From Sphingobium limneticum (lineage in GTDB: Bacteria > Pseudomonadota > Alphaproteobacteria > Sphingomonadales > Sphingomonadaceae): DNA of 64,000 nucleotides. Positions within the stretch are counted from its first letter, which is position 1, and every line of letters begins with the position of its first letter. Below, in pieces: positions 58,013 through 64,000 of this stretch. The translations under genes were made by a program, and so were the position numbers. A model generated the notes under the pieces. It had not been told where the DNA came from. It ran no database searches and was given only the letters and a program-made list of their open reading frames with translations. Where the stretch lies: contig NZ_VYPZ01000013.1 of NCBI RefSeq assembly GCF_008710155.1, positions 30,221 through 94,220 on the forward strand, in the 5' to 3' direction.

Positions 58013-58839
58013 TCATGCTGCCATCATTACCGGCAGGTTGTCAAAATACGCCTGATCCGGCGTCCTGGCGGCGAGGCTCGAATGTGGCCTCCTTCCATTG
58101 TAAAAGTTCAGATAACGACCGATCGACGCGCGGGCTTCGCTGACCCGCCGTAGGCCCGGAGGTAAACCTCCTCATATTTGACTGAGCGCCACAGGCGCTC
58201 GACAACGACATTGTCGCGCCACGCGCCCCTGCCGTCCATGCTTATGGCGATTTTTTCTCGGAGCAGCACGCTGGTGAAGGCCATGCTCGTGAATTGGCTG
58301 CCCTGATCTGTATTGAAAATCTCCGGTTTGCCGAAGCGCGCCAGTGCTTCTTCCAGAGCCTCAACACAAAAATCGGCTTCCATCGTGATCGACACCCGCC
58401 AGGCCAGAACGTTGCGGCTGAACCAGTCCACGATGGCAACGAGATATACAAAGCCCCTCGCCATCGGAATGTAACTGATGTCGGTCGCCAAGACTTGGTT
58501 GGGACGCACGATCGCCAGCTTGCGCAGCAAATAGGGATAGATCTTGTGCCCCAGCGCGGGCTTCGATGTGCTCGGGCGGCGGTAGATCGCCTCAATCGCC
58601 ATCGTCTTCATCAGCGTGCCAACATGCTGGCGGCCGATCTTGAAGCCCTCCTGCCGGAGCAGGTCGCGCAGCATCCGGCTCCCGGCGAATGGAAACTCCA
58701 GGTGCAGTTCGTCGATCCGCCGCATGATGGCGAGATCGGCAGGCGGCACCGGTCTGGGCAGATAATAAATGCTGCCCCGGCTGATCCCAAGCTCCCGGGC
58801 TTGCCGCGCCAACGGCAGTGCGTGCGAACGGTCGATCAT
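58013..58839 (-). pseudogene. IS3 transposase orfB, frameshifted near the 3' end
   Basis: The DDE integrase core is intact (VLATDISYIPMARGFVYLVAIVDWFSR, EIFNTDQGSQFTSMAF, WRDNVVVERLWRSVKYEE). After YLRAYGG the frame is lost by an apparent one-base deletion near 58140. The expected SEARASIGRYLNFYNGRRPH...LPVMMAA end continues in the next frame to a stop at 58013. The third catalytic acid (E of KYEE region) is kept but the C-terminus is replaced by 12 foreign residues. Confidence 0.82.
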
Positions 58840-59150
58840 CGTTTTGCGCTCGGCAACAGTCCCGCCTTCCCGAGCGCCCCTGACAAAAAATCGTTCACCA
58901 ACGTCAGTTCACCGATTTTGGCGTGCAGCGTCTTTACGTCGATCACTGGCTCGGCAGCCTCGCTCCGCGTCTCGCTCCCGAATACACCGGCAGCCCCTTC
59001 CAGAAGCTGCCCGCGCCATTGCGTGATCTGGTTCGGATGCACGTCAAACTGCTGCGCCAGCTCCGCCAGCGTCTTCTCGCCCTTCACGGCGGCCAATGCC
59101 ACCTTCGCTTTGAATGCCGGGCTGTGATTCCGGCGTGGTCGTTTGCTCAT
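58836..59150 (-). CDS. IS3 transposase orfA
   Basis: A 104-aa HTH protein: RRNHSPAFKAKVALAAVKGEKTLAELAQQFDVHPNQITQWR is the typical IS3 OrfA helix-turn-helix, followed by the leucine-zipper-like KTLHAKIGELTLVNDFLSGAL. It overlaps orfB by 4 bp, the usual arrangement for producing the fused transposase. Confidence 0.88.
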   Translation of the reverse strand: MSKRPRRNHSPAFKAKVALAAVKGEKTLAELAQQFDVHPNQITQWRGQLLEGAAGVFGSETRSEAAEPVIDVKTLHAKIGELTLVNDFLSGALGKAGLLPSAKR

Positions 59151-59246
59151 CTCTACTCCAGTCACGCGGCCATCCTGGCCGCCGGCAGGCAGAAAATCCA
59201 CTTATCCCGATGTGCAGTTTTGCCAGGCCACCTCTGATCAGTCAAA

Positions 59247-59271
59247 GGCGCGTCCTCGGTGAAGACGCGCC
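59247..59271 (-). terminator. hairpin downstream of the copper cluster
   Basis: GGCGCGTC and GACGCGCC form an 8-bp stem with a 9-base loop, 54 bp beyond the last copper gene and just outside the IS3 right end. No strong U tract; probable terminator of the cluster. Confidence 0.4.
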
Positions 59272-59324
59272 CTCGGCCGTCCCTGTTCAGAAAACGACCG
59301 CTTTATGCGCACAGACGGACCCGT

Positions 59325-60044
59325 TCAGAATGCCAAGTGGTATAATCCGCCGTGCATGAAGGTTCCGCCAAGGAACCCCTGGATGGAGATAGCGAGCGTC
59401 ATCAGGCCAAGCACCACCCAGTACAACGTCCGCGACCGCTCGGGAACCTTACCGTGGCGCGCTGCCATCCAAGCCAGCGCGACGCCGAAGACCGCGATCA
59501 ACGTCCCGAGCCAGCGATGCGTCATCAGGATCGGGTTGCGGTCGGTCAGGTAGAACCCGCCCGCGAACCAGCCCAGGAACGCCGCCGCGATTGCTCCCAG
59601 CGCTCCGACGACCAACATTATATGTGCGACATGCTGATAGTCCCGGTTGCGGCGCCACAACCCGAACAGCTCCACCCCGAACGCACCGATGAACAGTGCG
59701 ATGGGAAAATGAATGACCATGGTGTGCAGCCGGCCCAGCCAGCTCACAAGCCGTTCACCGAAACTCTTGTTCTTGTTGGCGGTCTCCTCGTGCATGCCGC
59801 CCATGTCCATGTCGTCGCCGGCGATGTCGCGGCCGCCCATGTTCATGTCCACGGTCGACATAGAGCCCATGCCCATGTGGCCGTCGCCAGCGTCTGCTCC
59901 ATCCTTTTTCTGAGTCTCGACTGCGCTGTTAGCACCTGGCCCGGCCCCGAGCGCATCGTGATCTTCATGCGCCGCTGCCGATGTGCTTACTGACATTGCA
60001 ACCGCAAGGAGCAAAGCGAAGGCTCCGCTTCGTTTACCGCGCAT
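59325..60044 (-). CDS. DUF2231 membrane protein of the copper cluster
   Basis: A 239-aa protein: signal-like N-terminus, a Met/His/Asp-rich exported segment (HMGMGSMSTVDMNMGG, DDMDMGGMHEE) suitable for binding copper, then four hydrophobic helices of the DUF2231 type (MVIHFPIALFIGAFGVELFG, HIMLVVGALGAIAAAFLGWF, MTHRWLGTLIAVFGVALAWM, LYWVVLGLMTLAISIQGFLG). It is the last gene of the leftward copper operon. The ATG at 60044 follows a longer open frame that I reject. Confidence 0.8.
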   Translation of the reverse strand: MRGKRSGAFALLLAVAMSVSTSAAAHEDHDALGAGPGANSAVETQKKDGADAGDGHMGMGSMSTVDMNMGGRDIAGDDMDMGGMHEETANKNKSFGERLVSWLGRLHTMVIHFPIALFIGAFGVELFGLWRRNRDYQHVAHIMLVVGALGAIAAAFLGWFAGGFYLTDRNPILMTHRWLGTLIAVFGVALAWMAARHGKVPERSRTLYWVVLGLMTLAISIQGFLGGTFMHGGLYHLAF

Positions 60045-60202
60045 CACCCAACCCCTTGTTTCGTGTTCATCAATGCCCGTTTGCCTCACCCGGCCAAATC
60101 CTTTCGTGAAACCCATCGCCCGCTCTTCAAGACGAACTGGGCCGTGGAGCTACACCAGCTGCGGCGACCGCATCTGCCGCCCCAGCCTGAAAAAACCGCC
60201 GA

Positions 60203-60652
60203 TCAGCTGCCGTGGCGGGCGAACAGGCGGCGCCCCCCGGGGCCGAAGGCGACCACGTCATAGGCCTGTGCCTTGACGCCCGGCACTTCCATTCCCGGCG
60301 AGCCGAGCGGCATACCGCCGACCGCGAGGCCTCGCACACCCTTGGGCCGGGTCGCGAGAGCCCGCTTCATATCGGCAATCGGCACGTGGCCCTCGAAAGC
60401 CATGCCATCGGCGATTGCTGTGTGGCAGGACGAGACGTCCGCAGGGACCCCCGCGCGCTTCTGCAGCGCCGGGCGATTGGAATCATCGACGACGCGCACC
60501 TGGCGCCCGAGCTGCCGCTGCACCTGCGCTGCCCACTTGGCGCAACAGCCGCAGCCGGGATCGCGGTGCATAACGATCGGGGTGGCCGCGCTGACGGCAA
60601 CCGGAACCAACAAGGCTGCGGCAGTAAGCGCGGATCGCAAAGCTGTCTTCAT
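60203..60652 (-). CDS. DUF411 metal-binding protein
   Basis: A 149-aa exported protein (signal MKTALRSALTAAALLVPVAVSA) with the DUF411 signature HRDPGCGCCAKWAAQ and VSSCHTAIADGMAFEGHVP. The CxCC cluster and later Cys/His can bind copper. The family is regularly found in copper-resistance clusters of proteobacteria. It probably chaperones or sequesters periplasmic copper. Confidence 0.88.
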   Translation of the reverse strand: MKTALRSALTAAALLVPVAVSAATPIVMHRDPGCGCCAKWAAQVQRQLGRQVRVVDDSNRPALQKRAGVPADVSSCHTAIADGMAFEGHVPIADMKRALATRPKGVRGLAVGGMPLGSPGMEVPGVKAQAYDVVAFGPGGRRLFARHGS

Positions 60653-60712
60653 GGAAAAACTCCTTGGTCATTCCTCCCGCCCCCTGATTGAGGACGGAAG
60701 GAACGAAGGTTA

Positions 60713-61096
60713 TCACTGCGGAGACTTGCCCATCGCCCGGAGCATCGCCTGGAGTTCACTGATGCTCTTGTTTTGCTCGGCAATAGACTTCTGAGCCATT
60801 TGCCGGGTCTTCGCATCCGGCGACTGGCGGAGAACGATCTGCGACATGGCAATCGCACCGCGGTGATGCTCGATCATCTTGCGGGTCCAAGTCTCGCTTG
60901 CATTGGCCCCCTTGGCCGCCATCATCTTTTTCTGCATCTCCATCTCGGCGGGCATGAAGGGCGTGTTCATGCCAGGCATATCGTGGTGGTTCATGCCCTG
61001 CATTTTCGAGTGGTCCATGCCTTGCATCGGCTGCTGAGCCAAAACTGGGCTTGTTGCCATTGCCGCCACAGCCAGAACCGTAATCGCTTTAAACAT
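60713..61096 (-). CDS. DUF305 metal-binding protein
   Basis: A 127-aa exported protein: signal MFKAITVLAVAAMATSPVLAQ, a Met/His-rich stretch (MQGMDHSKMQGMNHHDMPGM) and the DUF305 helical domain with MIEHHRGAIAMSQIVLRQS. Members are four-helix proteins often linked to copper handling. Located between copB and the DUF411 gene. Confidence 0.88.
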   Translation of the reverse strand: MFKAITVLAVAAMATSPVLAQQPMQGMDHSKMQGMNHHDMPGMNTPFMPAEMEMQKKMMAAKGANASETWTRKMIEHHRGAIAMSQIVLRQSPDAKTRQMAQKSIAEQNKSISELQAMLRAMGKSPQ

Positions 61097-61144
61097 CGAA
61101 CTCTCCTTGTTGGACCTGGTTAGCGCAACAAAAACTAACCGGCC

Positions 61145-62443
61145 TCAAAACCATGTGCGAATGCCCAGAACAAGGCTGGTCGATGACGCATCCTCGCCGT
61201 CCTCGCGTGCAAAACGAGCAGAGCGGCCCACTCTGCGCTCGTATGAAACACCGATATAAGGGGCAAACTCGCGCTTCACCTCGTAGCGCAGCCGCAAGCC
61301 AAGCTCGAGGTCCGACAAGCCCGAGCCGATCCGGTCTTCCGGAACGTCTTGCGCCGCAAATTCCGCTTCGAGACGAGGCTGGAGGATCAGGCGCTGGGTG
61401 ATACGCTGATCGTAATACCCTTCAACGCGGCCGAGCACGTCACCCTTGCTAGACAAGAACAGTGCGCCCTCCACATCGAAAAAGCCTGGGGCCAGGCTTT
61501 CGAACCCAACCGTAGCGTAGACACGGGAGGGGTTGGGCTTGAAGTCGTAACGAATCCCGGCCTGGAAGTCGGTGAAGGGTCCGATCGCCCGTGCATAGAG
61601 CGCCTGCAGCTCCGCCCTTTCCAGGCTTCTCCCAAAGTTCCCTTCGCCTTCGGTTTTAAGAACCAGGCGATTGATGTCGCCACCGTACCAGGCACCGCCA
61701 TCCCATCGATAGGCGTCGCGACCGTCGCGGACCTGGTATTCGGCCAGGTTAAATATGACCTGCGAGAAATTCTGTCCCCCGTGCATCTGCAGATGCTGCT
61801 GCGAATGCGCCATAGCGGCGGCAGAGTAGACTTGGTCCGCGGCCCGATCCGTCGGGATAGGCGGCGGCGGAGCATCGCCGGCCGGCAGGTTGGTCCCGAC
61901 CATCGCCATGCCCGTCGTCGAAGGCGGCATGCTTTCCATGTCATGACCCGCCATGCCTTGCATGGCCCCCGAACCCTGATCCATTCCCGGCATCGAACCA
62001 TGGTCCATGCCCGGCATGGCACTTGGCTGGCCGGGGGCAGCACCGCCGGAGGTATCTGGCATCGCCGACATGTCGTGCCTGGCGCCAGGATTTGGGTTGG
62101 ATCCAGGCGTAGCCATGCCCGGCATGGTCGTCATGTTATGACCGGCGTGAGGATCGGCAACGACCGTTCCAGGGGCCGGCGGCTTGGCGGACCGGCCTGC
62201 GGCGGGCTTGGCCCCCGATCCCGCCTTCGCGCGCGGTGTCGACCTGGCAGCGGGCTTCACGGACTTCTTGCGCGCGCCCGGCTTGGTTGCTGCCGGCTTC
62301 TTAGTGACAGGCTTTTTCACCGCTGGCGTCTTGGGCGGTGGCATCTTCATGCCCGGCATGTTGGAATGGTCCATCTGTGCGGCCGCGGGCGTTGCCAGGC
62401 CAAGCGCCGCGCCGCCCGCGATCAGGAGGAGCTTAAGCTGCAT
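61145..62443 (-). CDS. copB: CopB outer-membrane copper-resistance protein
   Basis: A 432-aa protein: signal peptide, a long Lys/Pro/Ala-rich region, Met/His repeats (MPGMDHGSMPGMDQG) and a C-terminal beta-barrel domain (YRWDGGAWYGGDINRLVLKTEGEG, QAGIRYDFKPNPSRVYATVGF, final Phe of GIRTWF). CopB of the PcoB/CopB family sits in the outer membrane and helps sequester copper. The Lys/Pro/Ala insert (residues about 33-95) is longer than in many CopB proteins. It overlaps copA by 11 bp. Confidence 0.92.
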   Translation of the reverse strand: MQLKLLLIAGGAALGLATPAAAQMDHSNMPGMKMPPPKTPAVKKPVTKKPAATKPGARKKSVKPAARSTPRAKAGSGAKPAAGRSAKPPAPGTVVADPHAGHNMTTMPGMATPGSNPNPGARHDMSAMPDTSGGAAPGQPSAMPGMDHGSMPGMDQGSGAMQGMAGHDMESMPPSTTGMAMVGTNLPAGDAPPPPIPTDRAADQVYSAAAMAHSQQHLQMHGGQNFSQVIFNLAEYQVRDGRDAYRWDGGAWYGGDINRLVLKTEGEGNFGRSLERAELQALYARAIGPFTDFQAGIRYDFKPNPSRVYATVGFESLAPGFFDVEGALFLSSKGDVLGRVEGYYDQRITQRLILQPRLEAEFAAQDVPEDRIGSGLSDLELGLRLRYEVKREFAPYIGVSYERRVGRSARFAREDGEDASSTSLVLGIRTWF

Positions 62444-64000
62444 CGCGATTCTCCTCGCCCATCGGGCGAACGGTCACGACACGCATCATCCCTGCGGTCA
62501 TGTGATAGAGATTGTGGCAGTGGAACGCCCAATCGCCGACCGCATCGGTCGTCACGTCGAACGTCATCTTGCCGCCAGGCGCTACATTCACCGTGTGCTT
62601 GCGAGGCGCCAAGTCGCCATGCCCGGTCACCAGTTCAAAGAAGTGCCCGTGCAAGTGGATCGGGTGCGGCATCATCGTGTCATTGATCAGGGTGACGCGC
62701 GCGCGCTCGTCCTTGCGGAACGGGATGGGGTCGGCGGGGTCGCTGAGCTTCTGGCCGTCAAAGCCCCACATATAGCGCTCCATATTGCCCGTCAGGTGGA
62801 TCTCCAACTGGCGCGCCGGGGCACGAGCGTCCGGGTTGCGATCCAGCGCGACAAGGTCGCGATAGGTGAGCACGCGATGATCGACGTCCTCCAGCCCCTG
62901 CGGCGGCTCGGCCGTGCGGTCCTTCGGCATCGGCGAGATGGTCTGCACCCCCGGCCCCATCTTGACGCCGGGGGCGTTCTTTGGGTTGCGCATGTTCATG
63001 TCCATGCTCATGCCCCCCGAGCCATGGTCCATCCCAGCCATACCGCCGGCACCCATTTGGCTGTGGGCCATTCCCGCCATCGCGCCAGAGTTCATTTTGC
63101 CATGATCCATGCCGGCCATGCCCGCCATCCCGGACGCCACCGCGACCGCTCCGTGGTCAGTCGGTCCCTTCCAGCCGGTTAGCTTCCACAGGTTACGCGA
63201 TGCGTTCTGCTGGACCGTGGGGTCGAGGCCGCGCTTCGCCACCGGGTTCTCGTCGGACATCCCCGACATTCCCTCCATCCCCTTCATGCCTCCCATATCC
63301 ATGCCCATGTCGGTCATGGTCAGGAGCGTGCGCGGGCGAAGCGGCGGGACTGGGGCGATCATGCCCTCGCGCGGTGCCAGGGTGGCGCGCCCCATGCCGG
63401 AACGGTCGATCGCTTCGGACACGAAGCTGTAGGCGCGGTCGCCGGGCGTCACGATCACGTCGAACGTCTCCGCGACCCCGATCTGGAACTCGTCCACTTC
63501 GACGGGCCGGACGTTCTGGCCGTCGGCCTGCACCACTGTCATTGGCAGGTCAGGGATGCGGACGTTGAAGTTGGTCTGCGCCGCGGCGTTGACGATGCGT
63601 AGCCGGACGCGCTCCCCCGGCCGGAAGAGACCCGTCCAATTGTCGTAAGGCCCAAAGCCATTGACCAGGAAGGTGTAGGTCGAACCCGTGACGTCCGCGA
63701 TGTCCGCCGGGTCCATCCGCATCTGCCCCCACTTCAGGCGATCCTTGAGGGGCATTTCCCGTCCGGCGAGCAGTCCACTCAGCGTCGGGCGCTGATAGTT
63801 GAAATAGGCACCGCCCATCTGCTTGAGCTTGCGGAAGATCTCCTCACCGGTCATCTGGCTGTGATCGGAGAGCACGATCACATGCTCGCGGTCGAATGCG
63901 ATCGGGTCGGGTCCCGCGGGATCGATGACGATGGGGCCGTAGAGCCCGCCCTGCTCCTGCTCGCCCGAGTGGCTGTGGTACCAGTAGGTGCCTGACTGCA
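62433..64000 (-). CDS. copA: CopA multicopper oxidase, 5' part beyond the right edge
   Basis: The last 522 codons of a periplasmic multicopper oxidase. Visible copper ligands are WYHSHSGEQEQG near the right edge, PHPIHLHGHFFEL and HCHNLYHMTAGM near the C-terminus. Between them is a Met-rich loop (MTDMGMDMGGMKGMEGMSGM and relatives) typical of copper-resistance CopA. It oxidises Cu(I) to the less toxic Cu(II). The signal peptide and first cupredoxin domain are outside the window. Confidence 0.94.
   Translation of the reverse strand, partial: QSGTYWYHSHSGEQEQGGLYGPIVIDPAGPDPIAFDREHVIVLSDHSQMTGEEIFRKLKQMGGAYFNYQRPTLSGLLAGREMPLKDRLKWGQMRMDPADIADVTGSTYTFLVNGFGPYDNWTGLFRPGERVRLRIVNAAAQTNFNVRIPDLPMTVVQADGQNVRPVEVDEFQIGVAETFDVIVTPGDRAYSFVSEAIDRSGMGRATLAPREGMIAPVPPLRPRTLLTMTDMGMDMGGMKGMEGMSGMSDENPVAKRGLDPTVQQNASRNLWKLTGWKGPTDHGAVAVASGMAGMAGMDHGKMNSGAMAGMAHSQMGAGGMAGMDHGSGGMSMDMNMRNPKNAPGVKMGPGVQTISPMPKDRTAEPPQGLEDVDHRVLTYRDLVALDRNPDARAPARQLEIHLTGNMERYMWGFDGQKLSDPADPIPFRKDERARVTLINDTMMPHPIHLHGHFFELVTGHGDLAPRKHTVNVAPGGKMTFDVTTDAVGDWAFHCHNLYHMTAGMMRVVTVRPMGEENRDAA

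Larger units (their letters stand above)
57873..59235 (-). mobile_element. IS3-family insertion sequence
   Basis: About 1.36 kb with terminal inverted repeats beginning AGAGGTGGCC at the left (57873) and, reverse-complemented, AGAGGTGGCC at the right (59235). It contains orfA and orfB of an IS3-type transposase in leftward orientation. No target duplication is obvious at the flanks, so one end may have been altered after insertion. It separates the NTF2-like gene from the copper cluster. Confidence 0.8.

Overview
The window is a stretch of GC-rich DNA that reads as part of a conjugative plasmid from an alphaproteobacterium, most likely a sphingomonad (Sphingobium/Novosphingobium/Sphingomonas type). 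The reasons are a Rep_3-type initiator with iterons beside parA and parB, a complete VirB/VirD4 transfer system, a luxR/luxI pair followed by a phytanoyl-CoA dioxygenase gene, several DUF families typical of sphingomonad plasmids (DUF1612, DUF2493, DUF3768, DUF6927, LPD7), and a sphingomonad-style copper cluster. No rRNA, tRNA or CRISPR array was seen.

Layout. 0-5.6 kb: an integrase fragment, a DUF1612 regulator, then the replication/partition block transcribed leftward (repA, parS, parA, parS, parB) with an iteron origin at 5.15-5.42 kb. 5.7-26.7 kb: a long run of mostly rightward genes (two SSBs, a primase/Toprim protein, a 1405-aa methylase-helicase, a ParB-like protein, the ArdC antirestriction protein, a PAPS-reductase-like enzyme, DUF6927, DUF2493 and DUF3768 proteins, and a second ParA/ParB pair). 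It is interrupted by a few leftward genes (a thermonuclease, a RES/Xre toxin-antitoxin pair, a small Cys-rich protein). 26.7-28.6 kb: a strong terminator, a candidate oriT, mobC and a VirD2-like relaxase. The rightward genes at 5.7-26.7 kb therefore point at oriT, as expected for a conjugative leading region whose genes are read from the transferred strand. Many of them carry their own stem-loop leader in which the 3' arm contains or abuts the ribosome-binding site.

28.7-34.2 kb is a cargo slot: a zinc-binding hypothetical, a PemK/MazF-like protein, a winged-helix protein with an array of 9-bp tandem repeats upstream, a compact two-gene nucleotidyltransferase + DUF6602 (PD-(D/E)XK-like) pair that looks like a minimal CBASS-type defence module, and an orphan AbiEi antitoxin-like regulator. 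34.4-47.5 kb is the leftward transfer operon, in transcription order trbM-like, virB1, virB2, virB3, virB4, virB5, eexN-like, virB6, a small secreted protein in the virB7 slot, virB8, virB9, virB10, virB11, virD4 and an LPD7 protein, with many 1-8 bp overlaps. 47.6-51.6 kb holds quorum sensing: luxR, luxR, luxI and phyH, plus a winged-helix gene. This arrangement suggests population-density control of transfer.

51.7-59.3 kb is a mosaic of decayed elements (IS30, a serine recombinase, IS66, an IS3 with a frameshift) and stranded passenger genes: ATP-grasp, a truncated polysaccharide deacetylase, an orphan fliE, a lipoprotein and an NTF2-like protein. 59.3-64 kb is a leftward copper-resistance cluster (copA running off the right edge, copB, DUF305, DUF411, DUF2231). 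The two observations I would check first are the NTase/DUF6602 pair at 31.8-33.3 kb and the recurring, sequence-divergent but structure-conserved leaders of the leading-region genes.
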